Source: Bosea sp. AS-1 (GTDB lineage Bacteria; Pseudomonadota; Alphaproteobacteria; Rhizobiales; Beijerinckiaceae). From it: DNA of 64,000 nt. The notes under the pieces were generated by a model, which was not told the origin of the DNA, did no database searches, and saw only the letters and a list, made by a program, of their open reading frames with translations. Where the stretch lies: assembly GCF_002220095.1 (NCBI RefSeq), contig NZ_CP022372.1, positions 2,142,501 through 2,206,500 of the forward strand. The letters run 5' to 3'. The translations under genes and the position numbers were made by a program. This document shows positions 37,653 through 45,344 of the stretch, one piece after another; within the stretch, counting starts at the first letter, position 1; every line of letters starts with the position of its first letter.

Positions 37653-38473
37653 TTCGTGGCGAGCGGATTGTCGAGGCCGCCGGGCGAGAGCGTGAAGATC
37701 TCGCAGCCCGTCTCGGTGACGCCGATCTGGTGCTCGAACTGGGCGGAGAGCGAGCGGTCGCGGGTCACCGCCGTCCAGCCGTCGGAGAGCACCTTCACTC
37801 CCGGTTTGCCGAGATTGATCATCGGCTCGATGGTGAAGACCATGCCGGGCTTGAGTTCGACACCTTCGCCAGGGCTGCCGTAGTGCAGGATATTCGGTGC
37901 GTCGTGGAAGAGCTGGCCGATGCCGTGGCCGCAGAAGTCGCGGACGACGGAGCAGCGCTCGCCCTCGGCATAACGCTGGATGGCGAAGCCGATATCGCCG
38001 GTTGTGGCGCCCGCGCGCACCGCCTTGATGCCGCGCAGCAGGCTTTCATAGGTGATTTCGATCAGCCGCTCGGCCTTCCGCGAGATTTCGCCGACGCCGT
38101 ACATGCGGCTCGAATCGCCGTGCCAGCCATCGACGATCAGCGTGTAGTCGATGTTGAGGACGTCGCCCTCGCGCAGCGGCTTGTCGTCGGGGATGCCGTG
38201 GCAGACGACATGGTTGATCGAGGTGCAAATCGACTTGGTGTAGCCGCGATAGAACAGGGTCGCCGGATAGGCGCCATTGTCCATGGCGAACTGGAAGGCG
38301 AGGTCGTCGAGCCGTTGCGTGGTGACCCCTGGCTTGACGTAGGCGCCGAGCATGTCGAGGCCCGCGGCCGTGAGCCGGCCGGCCTTGTGCATGGCCGCAA
38401 AGGCCTCGGGTCCGTGAATCTTGATGGCGGGCTCGCGCGGACGCGAGCGGCCGATGGTGTCTTCGAATGTCAT
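37649..38473 (-). CDS. map: Type I methionine aminopeptidase
   Basis: Removes the initiator methionine from nascent proteins. The 274-residue product has the five metal ligands in order: [20 protein letters not shown] (Asp of IDYT), [10 protein letters not shown] (second Asp), [19 protein letters not shown] (His), [13 protein letters not shown] (Glu) and [15 protein letters not shown] (Glu). The substrate-binding His lies in SINHVVCHG. Length is typical. It is translationally coupled to radC. Confidence 0.95.
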   Translation of the reverse strand: MTFEDTIGRSRPREPAIKIHGPEAFAAMHKAGRLTAAGLDMLGAYVKPGVTTQRLDDLAFQFAMDNGAYPATLFYRGYTKSICTSINHVVCHGIPDDKPLREGDVLNIDYTLIVDGWHGDSSRMYGVGEISRKAERLIEITYESLLRGIKAVRAGATTGDIGFAIQRYAEGERCSVVRDFCGHGIGQLFHDAPNILHYGSPGEGVELKPGMVFTIEPMINLGKPGVKVLSDGWTAVTRDRSLSAQFEHQIGVTETGCEIFTLSPGGLDNPLATK

Positions 38474-38608
38474 CGCGCGCGGGAAACTCCTTGCCTCATA
38501 TCTATTGCGTTTGGCGTTCCGCGCAAGTTGATTGGGCGAGGGCGGTCGTGGCGCGGCCGGCGCGGGGCGCTGGCGTCGATGCGCCGGCGGGTGTATCAGG
38601 CTGGCGCA

Positions 38609-39460
38609 ATGGCAATCATCGAACAGTCACCGGCGGAGGAGCGGCCCTTCGGCACCTTCGCGCCGAAATCTTCGCTCGCGCGCATCCTGGCCCGGACGCG
38701 GTCGGCTCCCGACAGCTTCCTCGGCCGCAAATTCGCCTATGCGCTGCGCCGCGTCGGCTTGCGTTCGCTCAAGGGTGGCCCGGTCGACATCGAGGCGCTC
38801 GGCGCCCGGATGCGGCTCTACCCGGACGGCAATGTCTGCGAGAAGCGTGTGCTGTTCACGCCGCAATATTTTGATCCGGTCGAGCGCGACCTGCTGGCGT
38901 CGCGGATGCGGGAAGGCTTCACCTTCATCGATATCGGCGCGAATATCGGCGCCTACTCTCTCTTCGTCGCGGCGCGCGCCGGACGCAGCGCGCGCATCCT
39001 GGCGGTCGAGCCGCAGCCCGAGGTCTTCGCGCGGCTCACCTTCAACATCGCGCAGAACCCGTTCGGAACGGTGAAGGCGGTCGCCTGCGCGCTCGCCGAC
39101 AAGCCGGGCGAGCTGACCCTGTTCATCGATCCCGCCAATCGCGGCGAATCCAGCGTCCGCATCCTGAGCTCGATGGCCGGGAGCGCCGTAAAGGTGCCGG
39201 CCATGACGCTGCTCGCGCTGGTCGAGAACGAGGGCTACGACCGCATCGATGCGGTCAAGCTCGATGTCGAGGGCGCCGAGGACCTGATCCTCGAGCCCTT
39301 CCTGCGCGATGCGCCGCCCTCGCTCTGGCCCGGCTTCATCATCATCGAGGATTCGCGCCAGCGCTGGCAGAGCGATCTTGCCGGGCTGCTCGAGCGCAGC
39401 GGTTATCGCATGGTGATCCAGACGCGGCTCAACCTCGTCTTCGAGCGCAAGCCCGGCTGA
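38609..39460 (+). CDS. FkbM family methyltransferase
   Basis: A 283-residue SAM-dependent methyltransferase. SAM motif I is FIDIGANIGAYSLFVAARAG (about 113-132), followed by ILAVEPQPEVFARLTFNI (motif II acidic residue) and the FkbM hallmark VKLDVEGAEDLILEP near residue 215. N-terminal ~95 residues are a separate helical region. FkbM enzymes methylate hydroxyls on sugars and other small molecules. Start ATG at 38609 is used because the open frame upstream is antisense to map. Confidence 0.88.
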   Translation: MAIIEQSPAEERPFGTFAPKSSLARILARTRSAPDSFLGRKFAYALRRVGLRSLKGGPVDIEALGARMRLYPDGNVCEKRVLFTPQYFDPVERDLLASRMREGFTFIDIGANIGAYSLFVAARAGRSARILAVEPQPEVFARLTFNIAQNPFGTVKAVACALADKPGELTLFIDPANRGESSVRILSSMAGSAVKVPAMTLLALVENEGYDRIDAVKLDVEGAEDLILEPFLRDAPPSLWPGFIIIEDSRQRWQSDLAGLLERSGYRMVIQTRLNLVFERKPG

Positions 39461-39553
39461 GTGCAGAGCGGGCATGGCCGGGGCGCGACCGGCCGCGCTT
39501 GAGCGCAGCCCCGTTCCGCCCTAGCTCTTGATCGTCAGGTCAGGAGCACCGCC

Positions 39554-40315
39554 ATGTCCGCAAGCCAGAGCAGCCAATCCCCAATCATCGTGACGGCGGC
39601 GATCCTCGTCATCGGCGACGAGATCCTGTCCGGGCGGACCAAGGACAAGAACATCGGCTACATCGCCGAGTACCTGACCAATATCGGCATCGAGCTGCGC
39701 GAGGTCCGGGTGGTGCCGGACGTGACCGACGAGATCGTCGCGGCGCTGAACGCCCTGCGCGCCCGCTACACCTATGTCTTCACCACCGGCGGCATCGGCC
39801 CGACCCATGACGACATCACGGCCGATGCGGTGGCGGCCGCCTTCGGCGTGACGATCGACTACGATCCGCGCGCGGTCGCGATGATGCGCGAGCGTTTCTC
39901 GGCCGAGGACCTCAACGAGGCCCGGATGCGGATGACGCGCATTCCGGCCGGCGCCGAGCTGATCGCCAATTCGGTTTCGAAAGCACCGGGTTTCAATATC
40001 GGTAATGTCTACGTCATGGCCGGCGTGCCGACGATCATGCAGGCGATGCTCGACGTGGTCGGGCCGACCCTCAAGACCGGCACCAGGATCCTTTCCGACA
40101 CGGTGCGGGCCGGCCTGCGTGAAGGCGACATCGGTGGGCCGCTCGCGGAGGTGGCGAAAGCGCATCCCGACGTGGCGATCGGCTCCTATCCCTTCTGGTC
40201 GGAGACGGGGCCGGACACCAATATCGTGGTGAGATCGCGTGATCCGCAGAAATTGCAGGCTGCAATGGCCGCGGTGAAGAGGATGATCGAGCAGCATAGC
40301 CGTCGAGGCGAGTAG
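39554..40315 (+). CDS. CinA/MogA-type molybdopterin-binding domain protein
   Basis: A 253-residue protein of the competence/damage-inducible CinA N-terminal family: AAILVIGDEILSGRTKDKN (about 15-33), VVPDVTDEIVAAL, VFTTGGIGPTHDDITADAVAAA (about 75-96, nucleotide/pterin loop) and NIGNVYVMAGVPTIMQAM. It lacks the C-terminal amidase domain of full CinA. In alphaproteobacteria this form may act in Mo-cofactor biology or in ADP-ribose/FAD pyrophosphatase chemistry; neither is shown here. Confidence 0.88.
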   Translation: MSASQSSQSPIIVTAAILVIGDEILSGRTKDKNIGYIAEYLTNIGIELREVRVVPDVTDEIVAALNALRARYTYVFTTGGIGPTHDDITADAVAAAFGVTIDYDPRAVAMMRERFSAEDLNEARMRMTRIPAGAELIANSVSKAPGFNIGNVYVMAGVPTIMQAMLDVVGPTLKTGTRILSDTVRAGLREGDIGGPLAEVAKAHPDVAIGSYPFWSETGPDTNIVVRSRDPQKLQAAMAAVKRMIEQHSRRGE

Positions 40316-40641
40316 TGCGTCGTGAGTTATGCAACTTATGAGGGCGTCGCGTGTTGCGGCTGCCTTCGATGATCAAATCAATTGTGAATTGATAACTTGA
40401 GGCGGCTGTTCAATTGATTGAGATGCTATTTCATCTTGGCTTGATTGATGAATCCAGTACTCGATGAGTGTCATCTTTTTATTCGTAAAGTATTCATAAA
40501 CCCATCTGTGTCACATTTTCTCCGTCCGAGCACAGTTTCGGATCGCGCCCGTGGCGCTCTCGGCGTCACGGGTTTTTCTTCGGCTTTCATCGTGGCGCTG
40601 CCCTGCGCCGATCCTGCCGCAGGGGCGCCTGGGGGGTATGG
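40316..40641. promoter_or_regulatory. 326-base AT-rich regulatory region upstream of chemoreceptor gene
   Basis: Much lower GC than anything else in the window, mainly 40370-40510. It contains TCAATT-GTG-AATTGA (40378-40392) and TCAATTGA (40410-40417), plus TTGATTGATG and TATTCATAAAC stretches. No credible gene. It looks like a multi-site promoter for the chemoreceptor that follows. Confidence 0.55.
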
Positions 40642-42459
40642 ATGTCGCTATTTTCCGGTTTCAAGTCGAGCCGCCATGTGGCGGGGCAGCTCGCGGCGAT
40701 CAATCGCTCGCAGGCGGTGATCGAGTTCGATCTCGACGGCAAGGTGGTCGATGCCAACGAGAATTTCCTCGACGTCATGGGCTATTCGCTGGCCGAGGTG
40801 AAGGGGCAGCATCACAGCCTGTTCATGCCTCCCGAGGAACGCGACACCCCGGCCTACAAGCAGTTCTGGGATGATCTGCGCCGCGGGGAGTTCGCGCGTG
40901 GTCAGTATCTTCGCGTCGGCAAGGGCGGCAGGGAGGTCTGGATCCAGGCGAGTTACAACCCGATCATCGGAGCGGGCGGCAAGCCGGTCGGCGTGATCAA
41001 ATCTGCGTTCGACGTCACCGAGCAGAAAAACCGTCTTGCCGATCTCGAGGGCCAGCGCGCGGCGATCGACAAGGCGCAGGCCGTGATCGAGTTCGATCTC
41101 GATGGCAGGATCCTGCATGCCAATGAGAATTTCCTGGCCGTGCTCGGCTATGCCTTGCCCGAGATCCTCGGGCAGCATCATCGCCTGTTCGTCGACCCGG
41201 CCGAGCGCGAGTCGAGCGCCTACAAGGCCTTCTGGGAGCGCCTCGGCCGTGGCGAATACGATGCCGGGCAGTATCGCCGCATCGGCAAGGGCGGCAAGGA
41301 GATCTGGATCCAAGCGAGCTACAACCCGATCCTGAACGCGCAGGGGCGCCCGTACAAGGTCGTGAAGTTCGCCACCGACATCACCGCGACCTTCAAGGGC
41401 AAGCAGCTCGAAGCCGCGGTGAAGGAAACCACCGAGACGATCGCCCGGGCGAAGGGCAAGGACCTGACCGGGCGCGTGCCGCTCGAAGGCAAGAGCGGGG
41501 AGGTCGCCACCCTTTGCGCCGGGGTCAACGACCTGCTGGATACGCTGGCCGAGGTCGTCAGTTCGGTGCGCGACATTTCCGTGCGGATCGACGAGGCGTC
41601 GCTCAAGATCACCTCGGACAGCCAGCAACTCGCCGAGCGCACCGAAGCCAATGCGGCGAGCCTGCAGCAGACGGCGGCGACCACCGAGGAACTGGCGGCC
41701 TCCGTCAAGCACAGTGCCGGCAACTCCAAGGCGGCGGTGCAGCTCGGTAACGAGGCGAGCGAGGTCGCCGCACGCGGCGGTGCGATCGTGACCGAGGCCG
41801 TCGATGCGATGGGGCGGATCGAGAAGGCCTCCTCCGGCATCTCCGAGATTATCTCGATGATCGACGAGATCGCCTTCCAGACCAATCTGCTCGCGCTCAA
41901 TGCCGCCGTCGAGGCCGCCCGCGCCGGCGATGCCGGCCGCGGCTTCGCGGTGGTGGCGACGGAGGTGCGTGCGCTCGCCGCCCGCTGCAGCGAATCCGCC
42001 AATGGCGTCAAGACCTTGATCGCGAATTCTGCGCAGCAGATTCAAGCCGGTGTCGGGTTGGTCAAGGATGCCGGGACGACCCTGCGCGAGATCGTCGATG
42101 CCGCATCGAAGGTAGCCGTGACGGTCAGCGAGATCTCGCAGGCCACGACCGAGCAGGCCAATGGCATCGATGAGATGGCCCGCACCGTCGCGCATATGGA
42201 CGAGATCACGCAGCAGAATTCACTGCTGGCCGATCAGAGCGCCAAGGTCGCGCGCGACCTCAAGCAGGAGACGGAAGCGCTGACGGCCATGGTCGCGGCC
42301 TTCAGCCTCGGTGGCGAGCGGCGGGCGGCCATTCCGCATCTCGTCCGTCCGGCGGCGCTCGCCGTGGGGAGCCCCAGGGGTGCGGCAAGGCCGGCGGCGG
42401 CCCCGGTCCGACGCCTTGCCGCCGGCGGCGGTGGTGGCGATGGCTGGGCCGAGTTCTGA
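40642..42459 (+). CDS. Cytoplasmic methyl-accepting chemotaxis protein with tandem PAS domains
   Basis: A 605-residue chemoreceptor with no membrane segment. Two near-duplicate PAS domains (about 20-130 and 142-252) share [19 protein letters not shown] and [11 protein letters not shown]; both are followed by a PAC-like strand. Residues ~300-560 are the signalling domain with tip [20 protein letters not shown]. After an Ala/Arg/Gly-rich linker the protein ends GWAEF, fitting the x-[HFYW]-x-x-[HFYW] pentapeptide that tethers CheR/CheB. Redox or energy taxis is a likely input because PAS domains often bind FAD or heme. Confidence 0.93.
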   Translation: MSLFSGFKSSRHVAGQLAAINRSQAVIEFDLDGKVVDANENFLDVMGYSLAEVKGQHHSLFMPPEERDTPAYKQFWDDLRRGEFARGQYLRVGKGGREVWIQASYNPIIGAGGKPVGVIKSAFDVTEQKNRLADLEGQRAAIDKAQAVIEFDLDGRILHANENFLAVLGYALPEILGQHHRLFVDPAERESSAYKAFWERLGRGEYDAGQYRRIGKGGKEIWIQASYNPILNAQGRPYKVVKFATDITATFKGKQLEAAVKETTETIARAKGKDLTGRVPLEGKSGEVATLCAGVNDLLDTLAEVVSSVRDISVRIDEASLKITSDSQQLAERTEANAASLQQTAATTEELAASVKHSAGNSKAAVQLGNEASEVAARGGAIVTEAVDAMGRIEKASSGISEIISMIDEIAFQTNLLALNAAVEAARAGDAGRGFAVVATEVRALAARCSESANGVKTLIANSAQQIQAGVGLVKDAGTTLREIVDAASKVAVTVSEISQATTEQANGIDEMARTVAHMDEITQQNSLLADQSAKVARDLKQETEALTAMVAAFSLGGERRAAIPHLVRPAALAVGSPRGAARPAAAPVRRLAAGGGGGDGWAEF

Positions 42460-42589
42460 GATCGGGCCGGCTTTGCCAGGGGCGCCGCTGGGGATCGCGT
42501 GCATCCGGGTCTTGCCAGCGGCCCCGCAATAGGGTTTTCGGTCTGGAACAGGCGCCTCTGGCGCCGCGATCAGTCCGGAGCGCTCCGCC

Positions 42590-43099
42590 ATGGCCGAACC
42601 GACCTCGAACAAGGCCTTCCCGGTTTCCTGGGACCAGTTCCACCGCGACGCGCGGGCCCTCGCCTGGCGGCTGGCGGAGAAGGGGCCCTTCGAGGCGATG
42701 GTCTGCATCACCCGCGGCGGGCTGGTTCCGGCCGCGATCATCTGCCGCGAGCTCGGCTTGAGGCTGATCGAGACCGTCTGCGTCGCGAGTTATCACGACT
42801 ACAAGAACCAGTCCGAGCTGAAGGTGCTCAAGGACATCGCGCCGAGCATCAAGGCGGTGGGTGACGGCAAGGGCAAGGGCGTGCTGGTCGTCGACGACCT
42901 GACCGACACCGGCAAGACGGCCCGCGTCGTGCGCGAGATGCTGCCGAACGCGCATTTCGCCACGGTCTATGCCAAGCCGGCCGGCGTCCCCGTGGTCGAC
43001 ACCTTCGTCACCGAGGTCAGCCAGGACACCTGGATCTACTTTCCCTGGGACATGGGGCTCTCCTATGTCGAGCCGATCGCCAAGGGCCACCAGGGCTGA
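42590..43099 (+). CDS. gpt: Xanthine phosphoribosyltransferase
   Basis: Salvages xanthine and guanine with PRPP. The 169-residue product has the type I PRTase layout: [20 protein letters not shown] (N-terminal region), [17 protein letters not shown] hood-like loop, PRPP loop [17 protein letters not shown] (about 97-112) and C-terminal [15 protein letters not shown], typical for Gpt. The 130-base gap upstream has a GC-rich imperfect hairpin around 42479-42525 and no gene. Confidence 0.92.
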   Translation: MAEPTSNKAFPVSWDQFHRDARALAWRLAEKGPFEAMVCITRGGLVPAAIICRELGLRLIETVCVASYHDYKNQSELKVLKDIAPSIKAVGDGKGKGVLVVDDLTDTGKTARVVREMLPNAHFATVYAKPAGVPVVDTFVTEVSQDTWIYFPWDMGLSYVEPIAKGHQG

Positions 43100-43120
43100 G
43101 CGGCTTCCGTCGCCTGGGCT

Positions 43121-44014
43121 TCAGCCTGTCGAAGGCGAGCGAAAGGCGACCAGCATCCCGGAGATGACGACCGCCATGCCGGCGATCTCGGCCGGCGAGG
43201 GGTATTCGGCCAGCAGCAGCGCGCTGCAGCTCGCCGTGACCACGGGCACCAATGGCAGGAACAGCGTCGCCCGCGCGGCGCCCAGCATCGCGACGGTGCG
43301 GGCATAGAGATAGAGCGCGACGACGCCGACGAGAACGCCCTGATAGACCGCCTGCAGCAGCACTTCGGTGAGCGGGACCTGCGCCATATGCACCGGCAGG
43401 GCGACCGCGACGATGCCGAGCAGCGGCAAGGCGAGCACGCAGGACGCCACCGTGACCTCGATCGAGCTCGCGCCCCAGCGCCGGGCCTGCAGGCCGAAGA
43501 CCGACCACATCATGGCGATCAGGACGAAGAGCAGGTCGCCGATCCAGGCATCCGGCCGGGATGGCGTCGCCATCAGCGCGTCGCGGGAGAAGATCGCGAT
43601 GCCGACGACGATGAGGCCGAGCCCGGCGAGCCGCATCCGTCCGGCGCGCTCGCCGGTGACGAGGAAGACCAGCGCGGCGGTGAAGACGGGGATCAGCCCC
43701 GGCGAGATGATCGACGAGTGCAGCGCCGGGGCGAAATACGCGCCGCCGACCAGGATCAGGCTGTAGAGCGGCCCGACCAGCAGCGCCATGAACCAGGCGC
43801 GCTTCCAGCCAAGCGAGCCGACGGGGAAGGGGCGGATGCGCGTCGCCGCCCAGGGGATCAGCACGGCGGAGGCCGCGACGAAGCGCAGGATCGTGACGTC
43901 GGCCGGCGAGAGGCCGGTCAGCATGGCATGGCGCGAGACCACGGCCTGCACGCCCCAGATCAGCGAGGTCGTGAGCCCGCACAGAATGCCGAGCCATTGC
44001 GCGCGGGAACTCAT
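43121..44014 (-). CDS. EamA-type DMT superfamily permease
   Basis: A 297-residue protein with ten membrane segments in two EamA repeats. It starts MSSRAQWLGILCGLTTSLIW and shows FVAASAVLIPWAATRIRPFP, GAYFAPALHSSIISPGLIPV and LFLPLVPVVTASCSALLLAE, the usual repeat-end motif. Cargo unknown. The ATG at 44014 puts helix 1 directly at the N-terminus; a longer frame would add 37 polar residues. Confidence 0.85.
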   Translation of the reverse strand: MSSRAQWLGILCGLTTSLIWGVQAVVSRHAMLTGLSPADVTILRFVAASAVLIPWAATRIRPFPVGSLGWKRAWFMALLVGPLYSLILVGGAYFAPALHSSIISPGLIPVFTAALVFLVTGERAGRMRLAGLGLIVVGIAIFSRDALMATPSRPDAWIGDLLFVLIAMMWSVFGLQARRWGASSIEVTVASCVLALPLLGIVAVALPVHMAQVPLTEVLLQAVYQGVLVGVVALYLYARTVAMLGAARATLFLPLVPVVTASCSALLLAEYPSPAEIAGMAVVISGMLVAFRSPSTG

Positions 44015-44141
44015 GATGCGGCTTCTGTCAGGCTCGTGGGGCAGCGGGCAAGGCGGTTGCCGGGCGCTATGCCTTTGGCCTGCGGCAGAGGCAATGGCGT
44101 TTCGCGCGGCCCGGCCCCGCGTCATGCCGATGGCGGCCGCG

Positions 44142-44567
44142 TCAGGCTTCGACGGAGCGCGAGACCAGCGGCAGCAGCCGCGAATCCTCCACCGCGGCCG
44201 TGCGATGGCCGATGCCGGCGAGATAGTCAGGGTTGCTCGCGAAGGCGATGAAATCCTGTACGGATTTCTGCCGTACGAGCATGACGCGGTCCCAGCGTTC
44301 GGTCTCGGGGCCGATGAGGTGGGGGCCGCCCTCGGCCAGGAAGAGGAGTGCGCCGCCGCTTGCCTCGAGATGCGGTCGCGTATGCGCCACGTAGCGGTCG
44401 AAGGCTTCCGCGCCGCTGATCGGCTGGTCGGGAGCCAGTTCCGGCGTCGCGGCGTAATCCGCGACGGGGCGCAGGCGCAGCAGGTTGAGCATCACCACCT
44501 CGCCGGAGAGGTTGCGGCGCACGAGGTCGCGCCCGGCCTCCCAGCTGGGTTCGAGATAGGTTCGCAT
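44142..44567 (-). CDS. DUF1330-type dimeric alpha/beta-barrel protein
   Basis: A 141-residue protein with a ferredoxin-like DUF1330 layout: GEVVMLNLLRLRPVADY, GAEAFDRYVAHTRPHLEASG, LFLAEGGPHLIGPETERWDRVMLV (first part quoted as LFLAEGGPHLIGPE), RQKSVQDFIAFASNPDYLAG and HRTAAVEDSRLLPL. Members of this fold are small cofactor-free enzymes or binding proteins. It starts four bases after the stop of the DUF2239 gene, so the two form an operon. Confidence 0.82.
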   Translation of the reverse strand: MRTYLEPSWEAGRDLVRRNLSGEVVMLNLLRLRPVADYAATPELAPDQPISGAEAFDRYVAHTRPHLEASGGALLFLAEGGPHLIGPETERWDRVMLVRQKSVQDFIAFASNPDYLAGIGHRTAAVEDSRLLPLVSRSVEA

Positions 44568-44571
44568 CGCT

Positions 44572-45174
44572 TCACCCGGCTCGCAGGGCATCGGCCGCGA
44601 GGTTTTCGGCATGGCTGCGGATATCGTCCGGCCAGCTTCGACTGTGCTCGGTGAATCCGGCCGCGTCGCCGGCAAAGAGCGCGCGCGACGCCTCCTCGAA
44701 GCCCTCGCGATTGCCGGCCATGGCGGAGATGAAGGCATAGGCCGCTTCCTGCTTCTGTCTGACCCGGCTGCGGCCGCCATCGGTGCGGCGCGCCTCCTCG
44801 ACGAGGCGCCGCAGCGCCTGCGAGGCACCGCCCGGCTGGGCCGCGAGCCAGCCCCAGTGGCGCGGCAGCAGCGTGACCTCGCGCGCGACGACGCCGAGCC
44901 TCGGCCGACCGCGGCCGCGCTCGGTCGGCGCTTCGGTCTGTCCTGTCGCGTTGGCTGCGGTGGGCACGGCCAGCCGTGCCACGATCTCTTCCGCCGTGCC
45001 GCGCAGATCGAAGTCGATGGCACGACCGGTTTCGTCGTCGAAGACGAGGATCGTCGCGGTCGGGTCAGCCACAAGGGCAGCTTTCACGGCGAGCGCTACA
45101 TCAGGTAGCGGTCCGCCGGCGAGGCGGGCGTCGCCTTGGAAGGCTGAGCAGGTTCGGAGAGGCAGATCGGTCAT
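44572..45174 (-). CDS. DUF2239 family protein
   Basis: A 200-residue protein: SAFQGDARLAGGPLPDVALA, ILVFDDETGRAIDFDLRGT, a linker rich in Thr/Arg/Gly (ERGRGRPRLGVVAREVTLL) and a helical end with HWGWLAAQPGGASQALRRLV, RQKQEAAYAFISAMAGNREG and SHAENLAADAL. The middle GRGRPRLGVVAREVTL looks like a short DNA-binding-type segment seen in DUF2239 proteins. Function unknown. It is divergent from ppc; the shared 170-base gap contains a good plus-strand promoter candidate. Confidence 0.8.
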   Translation of the reverse strand: MTDLPLRTCSAFQGDARLAGGPLPDVALAVKAALVADPTATILVFDDETGRAIDFDLRGTAEEIVARLAVPTAANATGQTEAPTERGRGRPRLGVVAREVTLLPRHWGWLAAQPGGASQALRRLVEEARRTDGGRSRVRQKQEAAYAFISAMAGNREGFEEASRALFAGDAAGFTEHSRSWPDDIRSHAENLAADALRAG

Positions 45175-45218
45175 GGTCGGTTCCTGAAGTCCGCGCCTTC
45201 TAGCGCGCGATCCGCTCC

Positions 45219-45248
45219 TTGACAATATTGCCCGGGTAAAAATATTAA
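45219..45248 (+). promoter_or_regulatory. Candidate sigma70-type promoter for ppc
   Basis: TTGACA at 45219-45224 is a perfect -35 box. TATTAA at 45243-45248, 18 bases on, matches four of six -10 positions. The pair lies about 97 bases upstream of the ppc start in a short AT-rich patch that stands out from the GC-rich surroundings. Confidence 0.45.
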
Positions 45249-45344
45249 GGCGCGGACGGGCTTGCCCTGCCCAGCAAGGGATGCTGCAATGCAGCAAGAA
45301 TAGAAGGGCTTCCGCTCAGAGGCCTGCTCGGGAGGCGAGCCGCC

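Noticed and set aside
37730..38608. Long N-terminal extension of the FkbM methyltransferase
   Set aside because: The extension is antisense to map, which has all metal ligands on the minus strand.
42479..42525. Possible purine riboswitch upstream of gpt
   Set aside because: Only an imperfect GC-rich hairpin is present; none of the conserved purine-riboswitch loop sequences is visible.
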